From: Tipula vernalis
Taxonomy: Eukaryota > Arthropoda > Insecta > Diptera > Tipulidae
Length of the DNA stretch: 64,000 bases
Direction: 5' to 3'
Assembly: GCA_958295665.1 (NCBI GenBank)
Contig: OY282559.1
Location: 130,923,241 to 130,987,240, forward strand
Shown in pieces: positions 43,190-55,589 of the stretch. The translations under genes were made by a program, and so were the position numbers. Position 1 is the stretch's first letter, and each line of letters starts with the position of its first letter. The notes below the pieces were generated by a model that saw only the letters and a program-made list of their open reading frames with translations, ran no database searches and was not told the DNA's origin.

Positions 43190-43690
43190 TTTTTTTTTGA
43201 GCAAAATTTCGACTCTTTGTGGGGTATTCTGGAACGAGTTTACTATGGTTTTTCTAATAAGTGGGTCGTTTAATCATATGTTTTTAGTTTCCTCAATCAA
43301 TGTTTGTTTCTCTGTGATGTGTTTTTTCGATAACTGCGTCTTTAAAACCGTCCAAATATTTTCTACTGGGTTCATGTCCGAAGAGTTCCCGTTCAAGATC
43401 ATGGTCATTCATTGAAGCCGTTGATTGTTTACGATTCTGTAAGGGGTTATTTTAGGATGATTCTGTCTTCCCTCTCGGAGGTTTTCTTTTGTTTTCTGCA
43501 ATTTTTCCCGTGCGGTGGACTCGCGACCTCGCCGTTTTGGAGTGATTTTCTTAATTCTAGACACAGCGTGGTTACTGGTTCCAACTATTTTGGCCATTTC
43601 ATTTTGTTTTAATGATGCAGGTTTCCATAAATCAGCAATACGTTGTTTTTTGTTATCAGTGTAATGTTAGCTTTTCTTCCCATTAGGAAA
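43190..43690 (-). pseudogene. Tc1-like transposase, internally deleted
   Basis: The - strand reads an N-terminal helix-turn-helix region (about 43670-43410: RIADLWKPASLKQNEMAKI, TSNHAVSRIKKITPKRRGRE) and then, after a stop near 43410, jumps to the transposase C-terminus (NSSDMNPVENIWTVLKTQL, about 43390-43330, then IRKTIVNSFQNTPQRVEIL). The catalytic DDE core between them is missing, apart from the final region around NPVENIW. Terminal inverted repeats were not recognised. A typical decayed Tc1/mariner copy. Confidence 0.8.
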
Positions 43691-43699
43691 GTAACGCGA

Positions 43700-44185
43700 A
43701 ACTCTCAAAAATCATTAATTAAACACAATTGAAAATTAAAACTTATTGCACTAATAAAGAACCACTAACACATTTTTTTATAAAAAAATACTGATACCTC
43801 ATTTATTACACTATTAAATACCACCGTTACCTAACGTTCATCAATCACTCGCTCGGGGAAGTACAAAATTTAGAAAAATATTCAATAACAAATTCAAGAG
43901 AAATAACGGTAAATGATTTTGTGCGTCATAAACCGCGCTAGACTTGTGCTATAAAATAAAGATAATATTTCCCGGAAATTGTATTTATTTGTATTAAAAG
44001 TGCAATTCTGGAAAATCAAAAGTTTCTAATTCAATGGCAATGTACTGTACATATATTCCTTTTAAGTAGATCGAAAAAGAATTCTCAATCATCAAGAGCA
44101 ATCGATTTCTCAATCATTCATTACTTAACACTCATAGTGATGGTTTGGCTTAAAGAAAAATTTAATAGCAATATTTGCCGGTTAC
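43700..44185. other. no recognisable gene
   Basis: AT-rich sequence between the Tc1-like relic and the inverted LINE fragment. May hold part of the Tc1-like element's terminal region. Confidence 0.5.
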
Positions 44186-44189
44186 CCCT

Positions 44190-44800
44190 ATGATATGCTT
44201 CTAATAAACAAACAAACACTATCCACTGATGCATATCCAGTGGGTCGGCGTTAGGCCACTGGATTAATTACGAATTGAGGAACTTGGATCTTTTTAGGAT
44301 AAGAGCATCGCATGTGAATAGTAGGTGTCCCGATGTCTCCTTACCGCACGCAGTAACAGAATCTGCACTGGTCCGTAAGGGACCTTCCTATTTTATGTAG
44401 ATGGCCGTTAAAAGGGCCATTCTCTGATAAAAACCAGGTAAGGGATCTTAGGGGTTGGCGGTCCATCCTCGGTGCCTCTTCCAGACGTATAATATTATAA
44501 CTGAAAAATTTCCTGGCCTGTCTCATCCCAATGGAGGACTCCTAGAGTAATTTTCTATAGTTGTGCTCCCAGTCCCTTACACCATCTGCCAAGTGAGTTT
44601 TAGAAAAGCAATACTAGGACTGGGACCAAGGAAATCTCCCAGGAATTTTTGCACATCGATCTGCTGCCTCATTTCCTTTAATGGTTGCGTGGCCAGGAGA
44701 CCACAACAGGGTGACCTTGTTTTCTTTATTCAGTTCTAATAAATTACAGTAGCAGCACCAGATCAATTACGAGTTGAACACTGAAGCTATGATAATAGCT
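44190..44800 (-). pseudogene. RNase H and C-terminal fragment of an R1/LOA-clade LINE
   Basis: The - strand reads NKVTLLWSPGHATIKGNEAA (about 44740-44670), the last RNase H motif. After shifts and a stop come RSLTWFLSENGPFNGHLHKI and DQCRFC (about 44460-44350), then SGHLLFTCDAL (about 44330-44300): the cysteine-rich tail region found after RNase H in R1/LOA/I-group LINEs. It faces the similar, longer copy at 44860-48340. 5' truncated and interrupted. Confidence 0.75.
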
Positions 44801-44859
44801 ATCAATTATGGCAATCAATTAGGAGTCTCTTGCCCTCTTGCACAAAACGAAGGAAGTAA

Positions 44860-45198
44860 TTGACTTCGGATTCGGGTCAATTACTCTCAACGTTTATAAA
44901 AATGATGGGGCGGAAGCGCGTACGGGAGGCCAACCGGAGGATGGTGGCAACCCGCTCAGGCCTGAAGGAAGTACCAGCAGTATGGGGGGAGAAGCTGAGG
45001 GTAGGGGGGAGAGTGAATCCGGCCACCTCGTTCTGGCAAGGATTCACATGGAAGATGAGGAGGGGGCACATAAGCGAAGGAGCTGGTGTACCGATGGAGG
45101 AGGATGTCGGTCACCCGGGTACTGACAAGTCTTCTACAGAGGGTACAAGGGTTAGCGAGACGGACGAATCCGGCACATCCCAAAATACCGGTAAGTAA
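44860..45198 (+). pseudogene. possible ORF1 remnant of the R1/LOA-clade LINE
   Basis: 112-codon frame upstream of the endonuclease. Arg/Gly-rich, without a recognisable knuckle. Its GC content is higher than its surroundings and similar to the following ORF2, supporting co-membership in the element. An overlapping frame (44838-45125) is also open, so the coding frame is uncertain. Tentative. Confidence 0.35.
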
Positions 45199-45261
45199 TA
45201 TTCCTGCGGTAGCAGTAATATACTGTAGAGGTAGGTAGAGGTTAAAAAGTTATGATTAAGA

Positions 45262-48200
45262 TAACATAAATTAACCTTCACCATTCTAAGGCTGCTTTGG
45301 CAGCTCTACTCCTCAGGCTGACTAGGTCGAGTGAGGATGTGATATTAAACCAAGAACCTTGGATTAATAACAACAGGATCTGTGGCTTCAGAACCTTTTC
45401 TCTCAATACAGAAATAGTGACACTACTGCAGTTAGCCTGAAATAGGAGAGGATAAGGAACACTCGTTTTCTGATCATCGATATTTAACCTATAGCCTAGG
45501 TATTTACCCTGCTACCCGAGAAGCCTTCAGGAAACCTAAAAGGACCAACTGGAGCATATATGGGGAATTATTGGAGGATATGTTACCGTCGAGGGCTAGG
45601 AAGCCCCAGACGACCGTTGGAAAGCTAGAGGACATGGTGGCTAGCGTTACTAGCGCATGCAACCGATCCTTTCGCGCTGCCTGCCCACTGGCTAAGCTTA
45701 GAGGTAGGCAAAAACCAGTATGGTTGTCCAGGGAACTGGAAACATATCGTAAGGTTTGTAGGACAGCATTTAATAGAGCCAAAAATACAAGGGAGGCTCA
45801 GGATTGGAACTCCTATAAGGAGAAACTCGGAATTTATAAGAAAGAATTAGGAAAGGCACAAAGGATGTCTTGGAGAATCTTCCGTGATAAAATGGAAGAG
45901 GTATCCGAAACCTCCCGCCTTAGGAAGATTCTTTCCAAAAGTACAGCTAGTCCCAGTTTTTTAATAAACCCGGACGGATCTTTGATAGCTTCTAATAGAG
46001 AATCTCTAGAGCTTCTCTTCGAAACACACTTCCCAGAGGGCTTTAAAGACCTGTTGGTGCGTAGCAATCATCAGGAATCACTGTCAGTGTTTACAAAGGA
46101 TATCGTAACCAGAAAACTGATCCTATGAGCACTGAGGGGTTTTAAACCATTTAAATCGGCTGGTCCGGATCAAATTATACCAGCGGAACTTCCAAACAAC
46201 TCAGTAATTATTTTACCCTACATGAAAGCTATATTCTAAGGGTGTTTGAAGCTGGGCTATATTAATAGGTAGTGGACGGAGGTTAATGTGGTGTTCATAC
46301 CAAAAGCGGGAAAAAGCTCACATGTCTATCCTAAGAACCTAAGACCAATAACTCTATCATCCTATCTTTTGAAAACCTTGGAAAGGCTGCTGCATGTATA
46401 CATCAGAGATAAAATAGGTGCCAGGAATTAGGCACCGTCTCAGCATGCATACACAAAGGGTAGATTTGTGGACATTGCTTTGAACGCCTTGGTTTGTACG
46501 ATTGAGAAATCGATTAATTCGAAGGAATTCTGTTTGGTGGCCTTCCTGGATATAAAAGGCGCCTTTAATAATGTGAAAAAGGAGGCAATCAAGGATGGAT
46601 TGCCGTTTTTGCAGGTGGACGTTCCTCTGATAGGGTTAATCAATTATATGCTGGGAAGCAAGATTGTTAGCTCGAAATTGGGGTACTCCACCATCAAGAA
46701 GCTAGTAAGTAGGGGAACCCCGCAGAGCGAGGGAGGGGGGGGGGGTTGTTCTGTCTCCTCTTCTCTGGAATATAGTGGTAAACGTGTTACTACTAGAATT
46801 GGAGAGAGAGGGTATTGAAGCAGATGACGTAGCTTAAGCTGTTACCAGGAAATTCCTGGGCACGATTGTAGACGTAATGCAGAATGCGCTTACCATCGTT
46901 ACGAAATGGGCTGGCAAATGTGGACTTGGTGTTATTATTTCACTAAGAAATACAAAATCCCGGTAGTTGTCCCTCCTACCTTAAATGGCACGAGACTTGG
47001 TTTTCTGATAGAGCTAGATATCTGGGAATTATCTTGGACAGAAGCCCAACATGTTGGAGAGAATAAACAAAGCTACTATATATAGCTTTGTACACCTGTA
47101 GGAACGCCATTGGTCATAGATGGGGTCTGAAGCTGGAGCTGGTACACTGGCTCTACACCGCTGCAGTGAGACCTGTACTCATGTGCGGGGTGGGTGTTTG
47201 GTGGCTAGCTCTGGACAAGTTAACTTATAAAACTAATATTGAGAGTGTGCAAAAAACGGCCTGTTTGCTTGTTAGCGGGGCATTGAGGTCGACACCGACA
47301 AGTGCCTTAGAGGTTATGTTGCACCTTCTTCCGGTTGACATTTTTGGCAAACAGTATGCGGCAAATACGGCTGTACGACTTGCAGCCGTCTCTCAGTGGA
47401 GGTGTCTTAGTATAGGACACTCTACTATTGTTAGATCGTTGAAGGATGAGCTGGCTAATCTTGACTACTTTTAACCTACTCTACGCTTCGAGAAGCGATT
47501 TCGAACCTCCATCCCTTCAAGGAAATCCTGGAGAGATAGACCGTTATCGGAAATAGAAGCGTTACAATTCTTCACAGATGGCTCCAAGCTAGACGGCAAA
47601 GGGGGAGCTGGAGTATTCTATGACAAATTTAAATGTAAACATTTCTATTCGTCTCCCTGATTACTGCAGCGTGATCCAAGCTGAAGTCGTAGCGATTGAG
47701 GAGGTCATGACGTGGTTTAAGCATAATGTGGTATCCTCAGATGATATCGCAAGCTATGTGGACAATCAAGCGGCGATCCGGTCGTTAGAATAGGTGTCTT
47801 TGGCGTCACGGGTGGCGTTGAGATCTCACTCATCTCTAAATGAGATGGGTGAGCATTTCAATATCCCAGCAACCTGGGTCCCGGGTCACTCGGGCATCAT
47901 GGGGAACTGCAGGGCGGATGAACTTGCTTGACATGGTACGACTCTCCAGCTGCAACCGGAAAGGGTAAGTCTGGGGAGGCCTATTACAGCGCTGAGACAA
48001 GCGCTTGGGAAGCAGGCGCTATCCTCAGCGGAGGAAAGGTGGTCTAACATCCTCACCTGTAGAGTTGCACGACAAGTTTGGCTAAAGCTGGACTTCGGGC
48101 GCACTAGGGCACTAATATCCCTTTGCAGACGTGAATTAAGAACGGTCGTAGGAATTCTCATGGGACACTGTCTTTTTGGAGAACATGCAAGAAGGCTGGG

Positions 48201-48335
48201 TTTGGAGGCAAATGACTTCTGCAGAAGCTGCTTGGACGAAGAGGAGGAAGAGACCTTGGAACTATGCATACTACTGGGTAGCACCCTCATAGCTTTTAAG
48301 GCAGAGATCTTTGCTATTGGCATATGTGTGTTTTA
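45262..48335 (+). pseudogene. R1/LOA-clade LINE ORF2 (endonuclease-RT-RNase H), degraded
   Basis: Endonuclease start INLHHSKAALAALLLRL and DVILNQEPWINNNRICG at about 45262-45390. Most of the middle of the endonuclease is deleted. Linker REAFRKPKRTNWSIYGE (about 45508) leads into the 45571-46128 frame (PVWLSRELETYRKVCRTAFN). RT: VVFIPKAGKSSHVYPKNLRP (about 46290), QHAYTKGRFVDIALNAL, FLDIKGAFNNV (about 46540), RGTPQ at about 46710. A run of ten or eleven Gs at about 46735-46746 shifts the frame. The active box survives only as EADD (about 46820), apparently after a small deletion. RNase H: TDGSKLDGKGGAGVF (about 47575), YVDNQAAI, TWVPGHSGIMGNCRADELA (about 47873), then a cysteine tail (CRSCLDEEEEE). 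Inactive. Confidence 0.85.
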
Positions 48336-48340
48336 ATGTC

Positions 48341-48740
48341 TCAACAAGAAATATAGGTTAGGTAAGGTTAGGTTGGAGTGGCTGCTTATGCACACTTAGA
48401 CCGGGACAGACGTCCCATCAGACGCTCCAACTTCAAAAGGTCGTTATTTATTTCGGCCATTGTCGACGTGCATTGGGTATCCATTTCAGGCAATAGAGTG
48501 ACATGTAAAGAGAGCCCATCACTACGTCCATACTTTAGTGGGCAGGTAGTACGAACACTTGCGAATCGCGCTCAGGTTACCCCTCGCGCAGATTGTTGGC
48601 CCACAGACAGGACTTCTTAAAACATGACCAGAACAGCCTGCTGGAGCTCACCCTAAAGAAAGATTACGGAGTCGGTATTACTACACAGCTTTATTTCCCC
48701 CTACCAGAAGACGCCGGACCTCCTACTCTTTAATTACTAC
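48341..48740 (+). repeat. LINE 3' end / dispersed repeat with AGGTTAGGT motif
   Basis: Directly follows the LINE reading frame. Contains TAGGTTAGGTAAGGTTAGGT at about 48355-48374, a motif similar to arthropod telomere-type TTAGG repeats but also common at LINE 3' ends. Then a GC-richer stretch with CACTTAGACCGGGACAGACG (about 48393). No poly(A) tail recognised. Confidence 0.45.
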
Positions 48741-48744
48741 TACT

Positions 48745-51380
48745 CTCTTATTTTACTTTAAGAATATTGTACCTGTGAAAATTATCTCTAGATATACAAT
48801 TTTCACGACATAAATCGTAAATTTTTAAATAAACAAAAAAACCAATTAATTTGCTCTTATAAAACAAATGACACAATGGAACATGTGGGAATGAGAAATT
48901 TAGGGAACAGCGGGTGGCATAAGTCAAATAAAAAAAAAATGTTTGTTTATTAAAAATATCACATGGTAAATAAACCGAATTCAGAACGCTAAATAGAAAT
49001 GGTTTTATCGTCGCCTACACCTTACATAAGGAGACTCAAAATGTTTTATGTTTGTTATCATCATATTTTATTGTTGCCGCTGTAGCTCTCGTTTATATGG
49101 GGAAAATATTGTTTTTTTGCAACATTTTTCATTATATATCACAAAGTATGAATCTTAATTGAATCCATTTGAATATAATGGGTATGATGTACACAACAAT
49201 AGGTATAAACAGAAATCTGTTAAGAGTTAATATCGCAAGTTTATGTTTTTGTACAGCAACACTGCGGAAAAATCAGCATGATAATGACATTGCCAGCAAA
49301 GAAAGCAATTTGAAAATCTGTTTATGTACATTCACATATATGAATACAATATAACAATATAATATGCTTAAATATATATGTTGTTGTTAAGTAGTTTAGT
49401 TAACTATGAACATGGATTATTATCTCTTATCATTTCTCGAGTATAGTATAAAAGGGAAAAATTATGTTTTTTTTTTTTTTGTTTTTGATTTCCAATCCCA
49501 ATAATAGGAGTAAAGTTTTTTCTTCATAACAACAACTTTAAGTGTAATTAGGTGTGCTTTTGGTTTTTTGCTTATAATAATACGACAACTTGTAATAATT
49601 GTTAAGATTTCGAAAACTTTTTTCGATTGGTGATTTTATAAAAACAAAAGTTTTCTTGTCAAGGATAAAACGAAGATTATAATGACACTGATGAAATCGA
49701 TAATATTCGTCAATTGCGAAGGATTTAATTTGACTGAAAAGTTAGAAATATTTTGTGGAATAGCAAAAGATACTTTCAGAATACCAAATTCTGTAAAGGC
49801 TATATAAAGACCGGCGGCATATTTTTGAACATGACAGAGGACCCAAGAATTACAATATGAACTGTCTTAATTTAAAATAAACAAATTAGGCAATTTAATA
49901 TGTAAAGCTCGAAATCTGTGAATATGAAACAATTATTAAAAGAAAAATCGGAAATTAATTAACTGTCAACTGTTTTGCATAGTTTAAATTAACCTTTATA
50001 ATCTTAGTTTTAGATAAAAAGAATTTGAAAAAATTATCTGAACATTTTTTAGATCAACGAATTCATGTGGCGGACCGACCAGACATTTAAATTTTCCCTA
50101 AGCAGGATTTTAGAAAATTCGATTTTAGATTTAAGCCTTTCGTTCAATATATTTGAAACCTGTTGAAGGACTGTTTAAAAGCAAATCTGAATAAGTTAAT
50201 GTTATGACTATTTGAAATAGTTGTGATTTTTAAGTTCTACTAATAAATTATTATCAACAAAGTAACTAGAATTTGTGTCAACATAAATATCATTTTAACT
50301 ATAGGGAATTATTAGAGCTCTATGGGCTTTTAAGTTAAGGACAAGCTAAAAATAACGAGGTATTAAATTTCCAATAGATTTTATAGGTAATTCGTTTATA
50401 GATTTCGCACTTTTAAATTCCCTTATTAGAAGGAATGTTTAACGAAACCACAGGGATTTTAACAACAAAAATCCCAACACCTGATTTTAGAGGAGGTATT
50501 TTTCCATTGTAACATGCACCACTTGAAAAACTTAATTCACCAAATTATAAGGGTAAAATCAACTTAGCTTCACATGCTGAATGTTTTTTCAGAAAGAGGA
50601 AATACCACTTTAGGTTTAAACTCAAAGAAGGAGACGAACGATAACCTAACTAAATGTATTTTTCCTTTGGAACGTGCACCACTTTGCCAGCTTAAGCCTG
50701 TGAATCATAAGGTTTAAATCAAATCAAAATTATAAATTGTTTAATGAGTTTTTCTAAAATTTAACATTATTCGATTTTGCAGCGAAAGTGGGGTTTCAAA
50801 TTTAAGTTCAGTAGGTTCTATAAATGACCCAAATTATCAAAGGGATATTAGATTTTACCAGCAGTACTGGTATTCCATCTACCAAAAAGATTAAGAAAAA
50901 CATCACCACAAGAAATACTGCCAAGATTGTAAATGATAAACGTGATACTAAAGCATTTTATTAAGCCCTATTGTCTATTCAATACAAATTGAAGTATCTA
51001 CACCTGTCAATGCTACTTGTGAAATAGAAAATTCGCCGCCATCTCGAAGGAGATAGAAAAATGGAACAAGCTGGAAACGATATGTTTGAGACGTTAACCG
51101 TGTGACGTGAACAGAATTTTCTTGCGTATTTCAGTGTAATAACACATTTAATGACTTAAAAAGACAGATACGATTCATTTTGGAAACTGCACAATTTGAA
51201 AATAAAGTACTTGCCATGATGAACAAAAGTTCAGAGTGTGCAAACAATTTTTTTGTTAAAACACTCGAGACGATTACAGTGTTTTTTTTTTTGCAAATAA
51301 TTCAAGACAGCTACTGGTATTCCCAGCTCTCCGAAAAAGGGTAAACCAAGACAATTAAATAGAGGAAATTTAAAAAACGT
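48745..51380. other. 2.6 kb AT-rich sequence without recognisable genes
   Basis: No open frame with family motifs; the 61-codon frame at 49169-49354 is unconvincing. Poly-T run at 49466-49480. Nothing further seen. Confidence 0.55.
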
Positions 51381-51389
51381 ATTAATACA

Positions 51390-51860
51390 CTCCCGAGCAA
51401 CTAAATCGACTCAAACCTCCGCGCGTATAAAACGACATATTTTTTTAAAATGAGTTGACCGATTTTCGTAAAACATTTTTTTTTTAGAACATAGTGTTTT
51501 ATCTTTACAAGGACACCTTTATCATTAAAATCTATACAGTACTTTTCAAATTAAAGCAAACGTAGCAAAATGCGATGTTTCGGTGAAAATAATTAGCGTG
51601 CTGCAATCTCCTGTATAATACCACGTTGACCAATATTTGCCATCAGTCACTTATCAGACGTTGGCCTGAACAAATCTCTACCAGTTTCATTCGTTGCTTC
51701 GCCAAAATCATGGATACTACTCCAGAAAAAGCTGCACAAGTTTTGGCTTTATTGCAAAAACGACACAATTAACGGGAAGTCGCTCATCAGCTAAACATGA
51801 GCCAATCTGCTGTCTCAAGAGAATTCAGAAGGTTTCAGAAATATTAAAACAAGAAAGTCC
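51390..51860 (+). pseudogene. Tc1-like transposon 5' end with transposase N-terminus
   Basis: Begins with ACACTCCCGAGCAACTAAAT at a TA dinucleotide (about 51391), which looks like a Tc1-type terminal repeat. An ATG at about 51709 opens MDTTPEKAAQVLALLQKRHN, a stop, then REVAHQLNMSQSAVSREF: the first helix-turn-helix of a Tc1-like transposase. Similarity ends near 51850. The rest of the transposase is missing. Confidence 0.7.
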
Positions 51861-52274
51861 ATATTCGAATAATACAAATAAAAATGTCGATTTTCATAAC
51901 TTTAATTAAGCATCAAAAATATTTACAAATATGATACCATTAATGCAAGCTAGACTTATAAAATATCAATCGGATGATTTAGGTTTATCACAATATAAAA
52001 GTCCTTATCTGCAACAAAGCCATTCGAAAATAAAAACTTTAAAAATAGATTTTCCAAAATAGTGGTGAAAAAAATGATATTGAAAGTATATTGAAGCATA
52101 TGGACAAGGTTGAAATAGAGTACTACAATCCTGCAATAAGCAAAATTAAATTAAATTTTGATAAAAGAAACTACGGAACAAGCGGTATGAAAGCTTCACA
52201 TAACGTTGCTATATCAAAAAGTATTCGAAGAAGAAAAAAAATATTCAAACCATAATTAGATAAAATTTAACAGG

Positions 52275-52600
52275 ACAGTTCCTAGCACACATTTCCTCGC
52301 CTACAATTTCCTCGCGCACATTTCCTTGTGGGAACATTTCCTCGCCGAATATAAGGAATAGTTTCAAAATTACGATTTTATGAAATCTCGGTTTTAATCT
52401 AGGTTTTTATTTATTTTTATTATAAAATTAAAATCCCCTATTTTCCAGAATTTGTAAAAACCAAGATTTTGTTGCACCGAGATTTTGGAAAGCGCAATTT
52501 TGTAGCCAACCGTGTGGTGAGGAAATGTTTCCTCAAGGAGGAGGAAACAGGATATATAGGCGAGGAAGTGTTTGTGACGAAATGTGCGCGAGGAATTCAA
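52275..52600. repeat. small fold-back element with TTTCCTCGC-type inverted ends
   Basis: Left end 52275-52345 carries repeated ATTTCCTCGC; the right end 52505-52600 carries the inverted form (GAGGAAATG, GGCGAGGAAG, AATGTGCGCGAGGAA). Arms match imperfectly (about 70-80% by eye). The middle is AT-rich. A 69-codon - strand frame across it (52603-52394) shows no family motif. Confidence 0.6.
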
Positions 52601-52609
52601 CAATAATTT

Positions 52610-55395
52610 CTTACCAAAATAATTGTATACGCCTAAAACAATAAATCAGTTTTGAATTACCACATAAAAATATAAAATACTGATACATACATTTGTATAT
52701 ATCCAAACCAAATGACACCATTTTGTGTTACATATTCAATTTTCCAAATTTTGAATTTCGAAAAAATTTCAATGTATCGAATCCACTCCTAATTATCAAT
52801 TAAATCCCAAAACAAAAATTTAATTAAATTAATAATAATTTAATTAATATAAGTTTAATTTCTAGATCTATAACTTAATTAGCTGATTCCAGACATACCT
52901 CTAAAATCAAATTAATAATTAATTAATTGCCTATTATTCTATTCCGTTTAAATCCCCACTACACAGTAATTTAAAATAATTAAGAACACTTTGTTAAATT
53001 TTGTGAGTTGACGTATTTTTGTATTGATTACTTGATAAACTTTTTCTCTTACCCTAATAACAATTCAACTAAGCCGAAATACAATCACAAGAAAAACAAG
53101 AAATTTAACAATTTTGCTGCTGCAATATACATTTCCTTTTCCATCATGAACATATAAATATATGTTTTCAGTTTTTGGTACATTTCAAAACCAACAAACA
53201 TATGTCTATGTATAAACATTTTGGTGGGCTTTGTGCATTTCCATTATAAGATATAAGAATCCCATTTAAATCGAAAACAAATCAAATTGTTCTGCATACA
53301 CACAAAATACATTACACTTTTGGTAAACGAAATAATTTCCAGTTTTGTACCACAAAGCCAAACACATACATATTTATTAGAGTAAAAAAACTAAAAAGAA
53401 CAATCTGTTCTACAAAATACCAGAAATATTTAACTGTGTGGTAGTGACACAGATCCCGCCAAAAAACGTACTTCATACCTGTCTACGTACTGTTTTTTGT
53501 AATAATATTTAAACAAACAAAAACAGATTTGTGTATATAATCTATATACAATACCCTATAGCAAATCATATAATAAAATAAAAAGAAACAAAAAAATGTT
53601 TACACAAATTCATATCAAATTTAGTGCATACACATAAGTATTTACCAGTATATGTGGTACGAAAATACCTTTAACGACATCTGGGTAGTACCGTTATGAT
53701 TTGTTGAACACATATTTCCTTTGTTGAAGTTCTTCCTAATTAACTAAATATTGAATCACTTCCACTTCACAGCACTATTCACTAAACAATCATACGCGAT
53801 AATTTAAGCGAACTTTTTACCATGCTTACAACAAAAAATGACGCATTAAACCAAAATCACTCACTTTTATTATTATTATTTTGAATAAATAAAACTAACT
53901 ATTTAATTTTAACTTATTAATTTTAATTTTATTATTCATTTAATTTTAACACCACACAAAATCAAAATAAATAAATAAAATTAAATTAAATTAAATTCTC
54001 GAAGAAGACGACAAAACCACGTCTTCCTTCTTCGAGCGTCAACGACCGACCCTCTATAAGCGGGTTGAACGTCATGAATATTTAGGAAGCACTTTCCTGG
54101 TTAATTATAGCATTACATTTTATTGATTTTGTTGAAACTATAAAAAAAATCAAATACATCTTTCACTAACTGATATTTCAACCGGTTTCGTTTTGACGAC
54201 CAACATCTACTTTACTATATTGTATTATTAATATTGAAATAACGTTACTAATATTACTTAGTATCGACGGCGTAAGAATAAATATTTACCTTAAGTATGT
54301 AGCAGTAATAACAATAAATTAAAATCTAATTTCCATTTTCCTTATGAACTTTGATGGAATGGTACTGATAACTGTAATAAAAGTTGTACACTAAAAATAA
54401 TTTTGTTGAATTTTGCTTGAATAGACAGACAATAAATGTAAAATTCTAATTTGGTCATATTATAGGTAGATTGATAAGCGTTGTGTACAACAATTACTTT
54501 AATTATGTGATGGAAATATTTTTAGTAATATTTCTTTAAAGGCTTCATTTTTTGTTAAATCTATTTAATTTTACATAAAAATAAAAATTTATTGATGACA
54601 ACAACAACAGAATTCCATATAACACAATGACCTATATAAAAACCTTTTTTGTGCTTTGTTTGTGTAATCCTATAAATTTTTGATCTTACACATTCCAGCA
54701 TTTATAGACATTTATACATAATTGAACGGATACACAATCTTTAGGGATGAGAAAACTTTACGACGCACATTTTTTTTATTATGCTGTGCTGCATTAAATT
54801 TACTCTATTCGTTTTCCGTTTATTTTTTTTTTTCAAATCACCAAACCATGAATGGTAAATTCATTGGAACCTTTTAAACTGGTTGTCCTTTGCTCGTTTA
54901 TATATATTCTAGTTTAAAATTAATAAAATCATTTTATTGTTTATTTTGGTGGTCATAAGAATGTTACAAGCCTTGAAGAATACAAAGAAAACAATATTTT
55001 TTATAACATTGATCCAGAAATTTTAATATAATTGCATTCAACATTTATATCCGGGTTAAATTCAATAAAAAATTGAGCTATGACAAATACATGACTTTCT
55101 TTTAGGAACAACGAATTTCGAGAAACTTATTATGCAAATTTATATTTCGATCATACCTCAATTTTTTTTTTTTTTTTTTGTTTAATTTTTTGGAAACATT
55201 TTGTATTAAGTAGTTTTTTGTAAACCTTACGTATACTGTTTGAAATATTTGCAAAATAAATTTTCTGGACGCAACGAATGGCCACATCCGGCAAGCCGAT
55301 TTGAAGTAAAATTCACTGGAACCTACAAATTTATCAAAAAAGCTTAAATCGGAAGCTTCAGTTCGATTGGTTAAATTATCTAGACGACTGTGGAG
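52610..55395. other. 2.8 kb AT-rich sequence; one hairpin near 54.0 kb
   Basis: No gene recognised. At 53998-54040 an imperfect hairpin CTCGAAGAAGACG ... CGTCTTCCTTCTTCGAG sits in a short GC-richer patch followed by CTCTATAAGCGGG (about 54051), which could be a promoter or LTR remnant. Homopolymers at 54820-54835 and 55162-55180. Confidence 0.5.
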
Positions 55396-55397
55396 AG

Positions 55398-55470
55398 AAC
55401 ACAGACTGACATACTGAAAGACTGACAGACTGGTAAACTTACAGGCTGACAGACTGACAGACAGGCACCA
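55398..55470 (+). repeat. short degenerate GACTGACA tandem repeat
   Basis: Repeated units of the type GACTGACAGACTG over about 70 bases, with substitutions. Minisatellite-like. Confidence 0.65.
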
Positions 55471-55589
55471 TTTCGAAACCTACTTTTTCGGACTCAGCGG
55501 ACCTCAAAACAGATAAATCTATACTTCATTTTACTTGTGCGTAAAAGAAAGTAAAATATAAAGCAGCCATCGTTATTTTTTGGGTCATA

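Noticed and set aside
47886..48323. 145-codon - strand frame over the LINE RNase H region
   Set aside because: Shadow of the + strand LINE ORF2, which shows the actual RNase H motifs.
55102..55287. 61-codon frame with a Lys run
   Set aside because: The Lys run is a poly-T stretch read on the other strand; no support.
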